Below are positions 53,139 to 61,530 of a stretch of 61,530 nt of DNA, piece after piece. The DNA is taken from the NCBI RefSeq assembly GCF_020889705.1, contig NZ_JACMYP010000019.1, positions 1-61,530 of the forward strand. The letters are read 5' to 3'. The stretch comes from Bradyrhizobium altum (GTDB lineage: Bacteria; Pseudomonadota; Alphaproteobacteria; Rhizobiales; Xanthobacteraceae). Positions within the stretch are counted from its first letter, which is position 1; each line of letters opens with the position of its first letter. A program made the position numbers and the translations under genes. The notes under the pieces are model-generated. The model saw nothing but the letters and a program-made list of their open reading frames with translations. It did not search any database and was not told the origin of the DNA.

Positions 53139-56100
53139 ATGAGCGTCTCCGAACCGTTCATCCGCCGACCGATCGCCACCTCGCTGCTCGGCATCGCCCT
53201 GATGATCGGCGGCGCGTTGGGCTATTGGGCGTTGCCGGTCTCGGCGCTGCCGCAGGTCGACTTCCCGACCGTACAGGTGACGACGCAACTGCCGGGCGCG
53301 AGCCCCGACGTGGTGGCCTCGCTGATCACGGCGCCGCTGGAGCGGCAGCTCGGGCAGATTCCGTCGCTGTCATTGATGAACTCGACCAGCTCGTTCGGCG
53401 TCAGCCAGATCTCGCTGCAGTTCGACCTCAACCGCGATATCGACGGCGCTACCCAGGACGTCCAGGCCGCGATCAATGCCGCCGCCGGCATTCTGCCGAA
53501 GACGCTGCCGTACCCGCCGGTCTACGCCAAGGTGAATCCGGCCGACGCGCCGGTCATGACCTTGGCGCTGACCTCGGACACGATCTCGCTGCGGGCGATG
53601 AGCGATCTGGCCGATACCATCCTCGGACAACGGCTGAGCCAGATCTCCGGCGTCGGCCGGGTCTCGATCCTCGGCGGATTGAAGCCCGCGGTGCGCGTGC
53701 AGGCCGACCTGGCGCGGCTTGCGGCCTATGGCATCGCGATGGAGGATCTGCGCAACGCGATCGCCGGCGCCAACGTGTCGGGGCCGAAGGGTTCGCTCGA
53801 CGGCGCCCAGCAATCCTACACCATCGCCGCCAACGACCAGATCGCCGCTGCCGACGCCTACCGGCCGATCATCATCGCCTATCGCAATGGCTCGCCGGTG
53901 ACGATCGGCGACGTTGCGCAGATCGTCGACGGGCTCGAGAACGACCGCACCGGAGGCTGGTACCAGGGCACGCCGGCCGTCATCATCGATATCCAGCGCC
54001 AGCCCGGCGCCAACGTCATCGACGTCGTCAAGCAGATCCGCGGCGAAATCCCGCGGATGCAGCGGGCCGTTCCGGCCGGCGTCAAGCTGACCGTCGTCTC
54101 CGACCGCACCGTCACGATCCGCGCTTCGGTCCACGACGTGCAGTTCACGCTGATCCTGAGCGTCGTGCTGGTGACGCTGGTGGTGCTGCTGTTCCTGCGG
54201 TCGCTGCGCGCGACCCTGATCGCCGGCGTCGCCCTGCCGCTGTCGCTGATCACGAGCTTCGGCATCATGTATTTCGCAGGCTTCAGCCTCGACAATCTGT
54301 CGCTGATGGCTTTGACCATCGGAACCGGCTTCGTGGTCGACGACGCCATCGTGATGATCGAGAACATCGTCCGCCACATGGAAGACGGCGAGACCGTGAT
54401 GGAGGCCTCGCTGAAGGGCGCCAGCGAAATCGGCTTCACCGTAATCTCGCTGACGGTGTCGCTGATCGCGGTGTTCATCCCGCTGCTGTTCATGTCCGGC
54501 CTGGTCGGCCGCATGTTCCGCGAATTCGCGCTGACCCTGACGATCGCGGTCGTGACCTCCGCGATCGTATCCCTGACGCTGACGCCGATGATGTGCTCGC
54601 GGCTGCTCAAGAACATCCATGAGGAGATGGCGGTCCCGGGCCTTGCCGCGGTCAGCCGCGTCATCGACCGCATGGTGGAGTTCTACCATCGCACGCTGCT
54701 CTGGGTGCTGCAGCGGCAGCGCGCGACGCTGCTGGTGACATTCGCGACCATCGCGTTGACGCTCATCATGTATGTGCTGGCGCCGAAGGGCTTCCTGCCG
54801 CTGCAGGACACGTCCTCGATCACGGCGGTGACCGGGGCCGGCCCGACGTTTCGTTCGCCGAGATGCAGCGCCGCCAGAGCGAGGTCTCCGACCTCATCAA
54901 GGCCGACCCCGACGTGGTCGGCGTGGTCTCGGTGATCGGCGCCGGCTCGGTCAATCCGACCACCAATGTCGGCCGCCTGGTGATGACGCTGAAGCCGCTC
55001 GACCAGCGGCGTGACGGCGTCGTCAAGGTGATCGAGCGGCTGAAGCAGAAGATCGCGACGGTGCCCGGCATGACCGTCTACTTCCAGCCGGTGCAGGACG
55101 TGCAGATATCGACCCAGTCGAGCCGCTCGCAATACCAGTACGCGCTGACCGCGACCGATGCCGCCGAGGTCTCGCAATGGTCGCAGAAGCTCGTCGCCGA
55201 GATGCGGCGCGACCCGATCTTCCGCGATGTCTCGTCGGAGGCGCAGGATGGCGGCCTGCGTGCGGCGCTCGACATCAACCGCCAGCGCGCCGGCCAGCTT
55301 GGCGTCAGCTTACAAGGCGTCACCGATACACTGAACGACGCCTTCGCGCAGCGGCAGATCTCCACGATCTACGGCCAGGCGAACCAGTACCGCGTGGTGC
55401 TCGAGGCGTTGCCGATGTATCAGCGCGATCCCTCGATCCTCGACAAGCTCTATCTGCCGGGCGCCAACGGCGCGCAGGTGCCGCTGTCGGCGGTGGCGAC
55501 GCTGGTCCGCACCACGGCGCCGCTCGCGATCTCGCACCAGGCGCAATTCCCCTCGGTCTCGCTCAGCTTCAACCTGGCGCCCGGCGAGGCACTCGGCGAC
55601 GCGGTCGAGGCGGTGAAGGCGATCGAGACCCGGATCGGCATGCCCGGCAGCATCGTCGGCATCTATTCCGGCGACGCCGCCGAATTCGCGCGCTCGCTGG
55701 CCGGACAGCCCTGGCTCATCCTGGCGGCGATCATCACGATCTATATCGTGCTCGGCGTGCTCTACGAGAGCTACATCCATCCGATCACGATCCTGTCGAC
55801 GCTGCCCTCGGCCGGCGTCGGCGCCATCCTGGCCTTGATGCTGTGCGGGCAGGACCTCTCGGTGATCGGCCTGATCGGTATCATCCTGCTGATGGGCATC
55901 GTCAAGAAGAACGCGATCATGATGATCGACTTCGCGCTGGAGGCCGAGCGGCATCAGGGCATGTCGTCCTATGACGCGATCGTGCAGGCCTGCCTGTTGC
56001 GGTTCCGGCCGATCATGATGACGACGCTGGCCGCGCTGTTCGGCGCGCTGCCGCTCGCGATCGAAAGCGGCACCGGCGCCGAGCTCCGTTTCCCGCTCGG

Positions 56101-56266
56101 CATTTCGATCATCGGCGGCCTGCTGCTGAGCCAGCTGCTGACGCTCTACACCACGCCGGTGATCTATCTCGCGCTCGACCGGCTCAACCGCCGGATCGAG
56201 CGGGCCGTGCCTGAGCCCGGTCCCAGCGGCCCGCCGATCGCGGGTGCCACCGAGGGCATGCAGTGA
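53139..56266 (+). pseudogene. RND efflux permease (MdtB-like), frameshifted
   Basis: Inner-membrane proton-driven exporter of the AcrB/MdtB group. The N-terminal half starts SVSEPFIRRPIATSLLGIAL and includes the proton-relay GTGFVVDDAIVMIEN. After TSSITAVTGAGP the frame shifts; the rest resumes as EMQRRQSEVSDLIKADPDVV and ends at 56266. One missing C near 54841-54843 accounts for it (GGCCCGACG where GGCCCCGACG would keep frame). Repaired, the protein has about 1042 residues, the family norm. It is a recent pseudogene or a base-call error. The stop overlaps the next GTG start. Confidence 0.9.
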
Positions 56267-59200
56267 TCTCGATCTCCGAGCCCTTCATCCGCCGGCCGGT
56301 GGGCACCACCTTGCTGGCGATCGGGCTGTTCCTGGTCGGGATCGTCGCTTACGAGTTTCTGCCGGTGTCGTCGGTCCCGAATGTCGACTTCCCGACCATC
56401 CGGGTGTCGGCGTCGCGGCCCGGCGCCGATCCCTCGGTGATGGCTGCGACTGTCGCCGCGCCGCTGGAGCGCAAGCTCGGCACCATTTCGGGGGTCGACC
56501 AGATCACCTCGACGAGTTCGCTCGGCACCACCAGCATCCAGGTGCAGTTCTCGATCGGCCGCAACATCGACCGCGCCGCGCGCGACGTGCAGGCCGCGAT
56601 CAATGCCTCGCTCGCCGATCTGCCGAGCGACCTGCCGTCGCTGCCCAAGTTCCGCAAGGCCAATCCGGCCGCGGCACCCGTGTTCGTGCTGGCGCTGACC
56701 TCGAAGACGATCTCGACCAGCGCGATGTACGACGTCGCCGACACCGTGCTGGCGCAGCGCATCTCGCAGGTGCCGGGGGTCGGCGAGGTGACGGTCAGCG
56801 GCGCCGACCAGCCGGCGGTGCGCATTGCGCTCAATCCGGTGTCGCTGGCCAATGCCGGGATCGCGACCGACGACGTCCGGCTCGCGATCATCAATGCCAA
56901 TCCGCTGGGCCCGCTCGGCATCTTCAATGGCGACCGGCTGAGCGAGACGCTTTCGATCAACAAGCAGATGCGCACCGCGGCCGAGTTCCGCGACATCGTC
57001 ATCAAGAGCTCGAACGGCAATTTCGTCCGCCTCTCGGATGTCGCCGAGGTTGAGGATTCCGTCCGCAACTCGCGCTCGATCGCCTGGTTCAACAAGCAGC
57101 CGGCGGTGTTGATCCAGATCACCAAGCAGGGCGACGCCAACGTCATCGACACCGTCGACGGCGTTCGCAGGATGCTGCCGGAACTGAAGCAGTGGATCCC
57201 GGCCGGTGTCGAGATCTCGACCCTGGTGGATCGTACCGGAACGATCCGCGCCAGCGTCGAAGACATGCAGTTCACGCTGCTCGCGACCGCCATGCTGGTC
57301 ATGGTGGTGGTGTTCGTGTTCCTGCGCAGGATCGTACCGACGATCGCCGCCGGCGTCTCGGTGCCGCTGGCGCTGGCCGGCACCTGCGCCGGGATGTGGC
57401 TCGCCGGCTTCTCGATCGACAATCTGTCGCTGATGGCGCTCGCGATCTCCGTCGGCTTCGTGGTCGACGACGCCATCGTGATGATCGAGAACATGTACCG
57501 CAATCTCGAGCAGGGCATGGCGCCATATCCGGCCGCGGTCGAGGGCGCCAAGCAGATCGGCTTCACGGTGCTGTCGATCTCGCTGTCGCTGATCGCGGCC
57601 TTCACGCCGCTGATCTTCATGGACGGGATCGTCGGCCGGCTGCTGCGCGAGTTCTCGCTGACCCTGACGTTTGCCATCATCGTGTCGACCCTGGTGTCGG
57701 TGACGATCACGCCGATGATCTGTGCGCACTACATCAGGGAGGCGACCTCGGATCGCGCCACCTGGTACGATCGCGTCATCGAGGGCACGCTGTCGCGCGT
57801 CGTGGCGTTCTATGCGTCGACCCTGCGCATCGTGCTCGGCTATCCCTTCCTGACCTTGGTGGTGTTCTTCGCCACCGTCGCGCTGACGGTGGTGCTGTAC
57901 GTCAAGACGCCGAAGGCCTATTTCCCGACCGACGACAGCGGTTTCGTGATCGGGGCGACCCGCGCTTCCGCCGACATCTCGTTCCAATCGATGCTCGGTC
58001 TGCAGCAGCGGCTCGCCGACATCGTGATGGCGGACCCCGCGGTCGCCGGCATCGGCTCGTCGGTCGGCTCCGGCGGCGGCCCGGGCGGCGCCACCTCCAA
58101 TCGCGGCACCATGTTCATCAGCCTGAAGCCGCCCGAGGAGCGGGGAGGTCTGTCGACCGCGCAGGTGATCGACCGGCTGCGGCGCAACCTGTTCATGGTG
58201 CCGGGCATCCGCCTGTTCATGTTCGCCGCCCAGGATATCCGCACCGGCGGCCGCCAAAGCGATTCCGACTACCAGTACACGCTCGCCTCGACCGATCTCG
58301 ATCTGTTGCAGAAATGGGCGCCGCTCGTCGCCAAGCGCATGGAGACGGTGGAGGGCATCACCGATGTCTCCGCCGACCGCGACCCCGGCGGCCTGCAGCT
58401 CAACCTCGTGATCGACCGCAAGATCGCCTCCAGCCTCGGCGTCCGTGTGCAGGACATCGACAACGCGCTCAACAACGCGTTCTCGCAGCGGCAGATCTCG
58501 TACATCTACACCCAGCGCAACCAGTACGTGGTGGTGCTTGAGATCGATCCGAAATTCCAGAGCGACCCGTCGAATCTCGAGCGCATCTACGTCGCCGGCG
58601 CCAACGACGTGCAGGTGCCGCTGTCGGCGCTCGTGCATTACCAGCGCGGACTGTCGGCGCTCGCGGTCTATCACTCCGGCGGCTTTCCCTCGACCACGGT
58701 GTCGTTCAACCTGCTGCCGGACGTGCCGCTGGAGGTTGCCACCACGAACATCCAGCAGGCGGTCGACGAGCTGCACATGCCCGAGGGCATTCGCGGCAGC
58801 TTCGACGGCAATGCCGGCGACTTCAACAAGACCAGCGGGCGGCAGCCGCTGCTGATCCTCGGCGCGCTGGTCGCGATGTATATCGTGCTCGGCGTGCTCT
58901 ATGAGAGCCTGGCGCATCCGATTACGATCATCTCGACGCTGCCGTCGGCCGGCCTCGGCGCCTTGCTGGCGTTGCAGGTGACCAACACGCCGCTGACAGT
59001 GATCGCCTTTGTCGGCATCATCCTGCTGATCGGCATCGTCAAGAAGAACGGCATCATGATGGTCGACTTCGCGCTCGAGGCCGAGCGGCATCAGGGCCTG
59101 TCGTCGCGGGATGCGATCTTCGAGGCCTGCCGGGCGCGCTTCCGCCCGATCCTGATGACGACCATGGCCGCGCTGTTCGCCGGCATTCCGCTGGTGATCG

Positions 59201-59367
59201 CGACCGGCCCGGGCACCGAGCTGCGGCGGCCGCTCGGCATCACCATCATCGGCGGCCTGTTCGTGTCGCAGATCCTGACGCTCTACACCACGCCGGTGAT
59301 CTATCTGCTGATCGACCGGTTGCGCCGGCGCCCGGCGCCGTCAGGCGTGCACGCGCCGGCGGAATAG
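56263..59367 (+). CDS. RND efflux permease (MdtC-like)
   Basis: Intact 1034-residue partner permease from GTG 56263, overlapping the previous stop (GTGA). Starts ISISEPFIRRPVGTTLLAIG. The proton-relay aspartates are in VGFVVDDAIVMIEN, with FVGIILLIGIVKKNGIMMVD in the second half. Twelve membrane helices and two large periplasmic loops are evident. Two adjacent RND genes after one fusion protein is the MdtABC arrangement, in which the permeases form a mixed trimer. Substrates are unknown, perhaps bile-salt-, flavonoid- or antibiotic-like. Confidence 0.95.
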   Translation: MISISEPFIRRPVGTTLLAIGLFLVGIVAYEFLPVSSVPNVDFPTIRVSASRPGADPSVMAATVAAPLERKLGTISGVDQITSTSSLGTTSIQVQFSIGRNIDRAARDVQAAINASLADLPSDLPSLPKFRKANPAAAPVFVLALTSKTISTSAMYDVADTVLAQRISQVPGVGEVTVSGADQPAVRIALNPVSLANAGIATDDVRLAIINANPLGPLGIFNGDRLSETLSINKQMRTAAEFRDIVIKSSNGNFVRLSDVAEVEDSVRNSRSIAWFNKQPAVLIQITKQGDANVIDTVDGVRRMLPELKQWIPAGVEISTLVDRTGTIRASVEDMQFTLLATAMLVMVVVFVFLRRIVPTIAAGVSVPLALAGTCAGMWLAGFSIDNLSLMALAISVGFVVDDAIVMIENMYRNLEQGMAPYPAAVEGAKQIGFTVLSISLSLIAAFTPLIFMDGIVGRLLREFSLTLTFAIIVSTLVSVTITPMICAHYIREATSDRATWYDRVIEGTLSRVVAFYASTLRIVLGYPFLTLVVFFATVALTVVLYVKTPKAYFPTDDSGFVIGATRASADISFQSMLGLQQRLADIVMADPAVAGIGSSVGSGGGPGGATSNRGTMFISLKPPEERGGLSTAQVIDRLRRNLFMVPGIRLFMFAAQDIRTGGRQSDSDYQYTLASTDLDLLQKWAPLVAKRMETVEGITDVSADRDPGGLQLNLVIDRKIASSLGVRVQDIDNALNNAFSQRQISYIYTQRNQYVVVLEIDPKFQSDPSNLERIYVAGANDVQVPLSALVHYQRGLSALAVYHSGGFPSTTVSFNLLPDVPLEVATTNIQQAVDELHMPEGIRGSFDGNAGDFNKTSGRQPLLILGALVAMYIVLGVLYESLAHPITIISTLPSAGLGALLALQVTNTPLTVIAFVGIILLIGIVKKNGIMMVDFALEAERHQGLSSRDAIFEACRARFRPILMTTMAALFAGIPLVIATGPGTELRRPLGITIIGGLFVSQILTLYTTPVIYLLIDRLRRRPAPSGVHAPAE

Positions 59368-59404
59368 GTTGGATTGAACGGCTCGGCACGCGTATAGCGA
59401 AGCG

Positions 59405-60130
59405 ATGTCCGAACCGACCGAAGCAAAGACCGAACTTGCCACCGAGATCCCGGAATGCCCGCATTGCGGCAAGCCGATGCCGCTGTGCATCTGCGACAGC
59501 GTCACGCCGATCAAAAGCCGGATCCAGCTCCTGATCCTGCAGCACCCGCAGGAGCAGGACAGGGCGCTCGGCACCGCGCGGCTCACCGCGCGGCACTTTG
59601 AGAACGCCGTCCTGCGGATCGGGCTGTCCTGGCCGAGCCTTGCCAAGGCTCTCGGCCGGCCGGTGCCCGATCCGTCGCGCTGGGCGGTGCTCTATCTCGG
59701 CTCGGCCAAGGTCGAGGATCTCGATACCGACGCCGAGATCGTCGCGATCAATCGCAAGGGCGAGCTGGAGCCGCACCAGCGCGCGATCCTCTCCGACATT
59801 GAGGGCATCGTGCTGCTCGACGGCACCTGGAGCCAGGCCAAGGCGCTGTGGTGGCGCAACGCCTGGATGCTGAAGTGCCAGCGGGTGATTCTCGGGCCGA
59901 AACGGCCCTCGCTGTACGGCAAGCTGCGCCGGGAACCGCGGCGCGACGGCCTGTCCACCATCGAGGCGGCCGCGATCCTGCTGGCCGGGCTGGAAAAGCG
60001 GCCGGATATCGCGGCAGCGTTAACTGATAGTTTCGAGCGGATGCTAGCGAGATTCCGCGAAGTGCAGGCCGAAATGCCGGAATTGGCACCAAAACCGAAG
60101 AAGCGGGACTTCCGGAAGCGCCGACGTTAG
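59405..60130 (+). CDS. DTW-domain tRNA-uridine aminocarboxypropyltransferase
   Basis: 241 residues. The DTW signature appears as LLDGTWSQAKAL (DGTW at 139-142), and a Cys cluster CPHCGKPMPLCIC (Cys18, 21, 28, 30) may bind zinc. This family (TapT/TuaA in E. coli) adds the 3-amino-3-carboxypropyl group from S-adenosylmethionine to a uridine of tRNA. The basic C-terminus (KPKKRDFRKRRR) fits tRNA binding. A tRNA-Cys gene lies 55 bases downstream. Confidence 0.9.
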   Translation: MSEPTEAKTELATEIPECPHCGKPMPLCICDSVTPIKSRIQLLILQHPQEQDRALGTARLTARHFENAVLRIGLSWPSLAKALGRPVPDPSRWAVLYLGSAKVEDLDTDAEIVAINRKGELEPHQRAILSDIEGIVLLDGTWSQAKALWWRNAWMLKCQRVILGPKRPSLYGKLRREPRRDGLSTIEAAAILLAGLEKRPDIAAALTDSFERMLARFREVQAEMPELAPKPKKRDFRKRRR

Positions 60131-60185
60131 CTGTCCGGCTTGGTTGCCTATCGCAGAGAGGGCGTATATGAAGTGCGCCGCAAGG

Positions 60186-60259
60186 GGCCACGTGGCGGAG
60201 TGGTTACGCAACGGTCTGCAAAACCGTGTACACCAGTTCAATTCTGGTCGTGGCCTCCA
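60186..60259 (+). tRNA. tRNA-Cys (anticodon GCA)
   Basis: The acceptor stem GGCCACG pairs with CGTGGCC. The anticodon stem ACGGT/ACCGT encloses loop CTGCAAA, giving anticodon GCA. The T arm is CCAGT, TCAATTC, TGG-type, then discriminator T and an encoded CCA. 74 bases. It is isolated from other tRNAs. Confidence 0.95.
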
Positions 60260-60302
60260 CTCATCTCATCAATAGCTTGCAGCCGACAAATGAGAAGCCG
60301 CA

Positions 60303-60485
60303 TTAGCTCGCGGCGTACCAGCCTTCAGGAAACGGGATCAGCGGCCACGGCGCCTGGTTGTCATTCGCCGCGCGCGGCGGCGGCTGAATGCGGGGCGAGG
60401 GTCGAGCCACGAAATCCTCCTGAGCAATAGGCGCGATCGCCGTTCGCACGGCGTCCAGCAGCAGATCAAATTCGACTTCGCTCAT
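60303..60485 (-). CDS. Small hypothetical protein
   Basis: 60 residues from ATG 60485, with GGAGAG five bases upstream. The N-terminal half is helical (SEVEFDLLLDAVRTAIAPIA). The C-terminal half is Pro/Arg-rich and ends WPLIPFPEGWYAAS. No known domain. Confidence 0.6.
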   Translation of the reverse strand: MSEVEFDLLLDAVRTAIAPIAQEDFVARPSPRIQPPPRAANDNQAPWPLIPFPEGWYAAS

Positions 60486-60915
60486 CGCGCTCTCCGAGGT
60501 TCGAGAGCGCCATGGTCGCAAAACTGTCTTCGGTCCGGATTGAGCGATTCGTTCGAATTTTATGAAAAGAACGATGGCGCCCGCTTTGGTAAATAAATGT
60601 CTGATGACCCCTCGGGGAACCTAGGTCGGCAAGGCCGCTCCTCGAATCACATCTTGCGAAAAACTCTTCCCGGACTTCCCGGCAATATTCATAGCCGTCA
60701 AATATCGCAGGAATTTTAGGCAGACGTGACAGTGGAGGCAAGCATCGCAGGATGGTCGGCGATCCCATCTCGCATCGATCCTCATCTCTTGGCGGCATGG
60801 TCCGCCAGCGGGACGGCGTCGGGTGCAGCGAGCCGCTCCGAACGGCGTAGATCGTCTACGCCCGCTGTCTATCGCCGCAGCGAAAGGGAAATTCCCGACA
60901 TCGGCGCGGTCGCGG
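60486..60915. other. Intergenic region without a confident gene
   Basis: Lower GC than its surroundings. A minus-strand frame spans most of it, but there is no ribosome-binding site or codon bias to support it. A perfect inverted repeat GGCGTAGA-TCG-TCTACGCC at 60844-60862 lies 54 bases past the TetR stop and may be a terminator stem or binding site. Confidence 0.5.
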
Positions 60916-61530
60916 TCATGCCAGCCCGGCGAGGTCTCCCGGCAGCATGGTCTTGAACTGCGTCAGCACCTGCCGTGCTTTCCGCGGCGGCAGCGTGATC
61001 GCGTGACGCACGGCGGCTGCGATCAGCATCATCGTCAGTCCCGAGAAGGTGGCGAGGGTGGCGGCCGGCATGGTGGGTGCAACCCGCCTGACCGCGTCGG
61101 ACAACAGGCCGGAGAGTACGGCCATGTCGTCCGCATCGAGCTTCTGCAGGGCGCGGTCGGCCTGGGTCGCCTGCCAGATGTCGCGCATGACGGGCTCGCG
61201 CATGAACATCTCGTAGTAACTGTCGACGATCCGGCATAGCGCCGGGTGCAGGTCACGCGCGGACGAGACCGCGGCCAGATCGCGCCTGACGCAATCGCGC
61301 CCGATGGCGTTATGCCGTTCCGCCAGCGTGCCGATGATCGCGGCCTTGTCGGGGAAATATTGATACAGCGAGCCGAATGCGACGCCGCTGCGTTCGACGA
61401 TGTCGCTCATGCGGAAGGCCTCGCTGCCTTTCTCCACCATGATCTCGGTCGCGCAGGCGAGGATGCGCTCGAACCGCTCACGGCTGCGCTGTTGCGTGGG
61501 AGCAAGCCGCGCCAGCCCGGGCAGGGGGGG
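60916..61530 (-). CDS. TetR family transcriptional regulator (5' end outside window)
   Basis: About 204 residues are visible; the frame continues through the right edge without a start. The N-terminal DNA-binding domain is clear: RFERILACATEIMVEKGSEA, then IVERSGVAFGSLYQYFPDKA as the helix-turn-helix. The C-terminal ligand domain has a DUF-type repressor pattern (DSYYEMFMREPVMRDIW). TetR proteins often control efflux pumps, and an RND operon lies 1.5 kb away with tRNA and TapT genes between. Its own target is unknown. Confidence 0.9.
   Translation of the reverse strand, partial: PPLPGLARLAPTQQRSRERFERILACATEIMVEKGSEAFRMSDIVERSGVAFGSLYQYFPDKAAIIGTLAERHNAIGRDCVRRDLAAVSSARDLHPALCRIVDSYYEMFMREPVMRDIWQATQADRALQKLDADDMAVLSGLLSDAVRRVAPTMPAATLATFSGLTMMLIAAAVRHAITLPPRKARQVLTQFKTMLPGDLAGLA

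Noticed and set aside
56164..59091. Long minus-strand frame (about 975 codons) opposite the second RND permease
   Set aside because: Same antisense composition artefact; the sense strand encodes a complete RND permease.
60466..60798. 110-codon minus-strand frame left of the TetR gene
   Set aside because: No codon bias, mixed composition, and it overlaps the start of the better-supported 60-residue gene.

Overview
The window comes from a GC-rich alphaproteobacterium, most probably Bradyrhizobium or a close relative in the Nitrobacteraceae. The evidence is the mix of families (general L-amino-acid transporter aapJQMP, cpa/Tad pilus genes, DUF992, DUF6481-like and MXKDX-repeat proteins, an alpha-2-macroglobulin/pbpC pair) and three kinds of dispersed palindromic repeat typical of these genomes. 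No integrase, transposase, phage gene or CRISPR array was seen. The genus is inferred from gene content, not from a marker gene.

Layout. 1-5.3 kb: 3' part of pyruvate dehydrogenase E2, two tiny membrane-protein genes, lpdA, a threonine-synthase-like PLP enzyme and a Bug-type solute receptor. 5.2-5.9 kb: a 596-bp segment of lower GC encoding a four-helix membrane protein, bounded by a perfect 48-bp direct repeat of the 3' end of the receptor gene. 5.9-12.7 kb: a lytic transglycosylase, an SMP-30 family protein, two small genes and a complete TRAP transporter (DctM, DctQ, DctP on the minus strand). 12.9-20.8 kb: a patchwork of small genes (MXKDX repeat protein, a Cys-rich lipoprotein, a zinc-ribbon protein, DUF992 and others) around a De Ley-Doudoroff pair, dgoK (frameshifted) and dgoA. 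20.9 kb: tRNA-Arg(TCT).

21-34.5 kb is an envelope region: alpha-2-macroglobulin overlapping pbpC, then an apparent operon of GT39 transferase, PAP2 phosphatase, GT2 transferase and LAB_N membrane protein, probably for polyprenyl-phosphate-linked sugar transfer to lipid A or LPS core. A frameshifted M23 peptidase and a Na/Pi-cotransporter-PhoU protein follow. 36.5-42.1 kb carries PilZ, a TadD-like TPR lipoprotein and cpaBCDE; cpaF and tadBC are not here. 42.4-49.6 kb holds metC, aapJQMP and a cysK-like gene. 50.1-59.4 kb is a tripartite RND efflux operon (outer-membrane factor, fusion protein, two permeases; the first permease is frameshifted). The right end has a DTW-domain tRNA modification enzyme, tRNA-Cys(GCA), a small hypothetical gene and a TetR regulator that runs off the window.

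Three otherwise well-preserved genes (dgoK, M23 peptidase, first RND permease) each carry one small indel. Two of the three are single-base losses in GC-rich short runs, so sequencing error should be excluded before calling them pseudogenes. The most unusual structural signal is the 48-bp repeat-bounded segment at 5.2-5.9 kb. The next is a palindromic repeat inserted in frame in the cytoplasmic N-terminus of PbpC.
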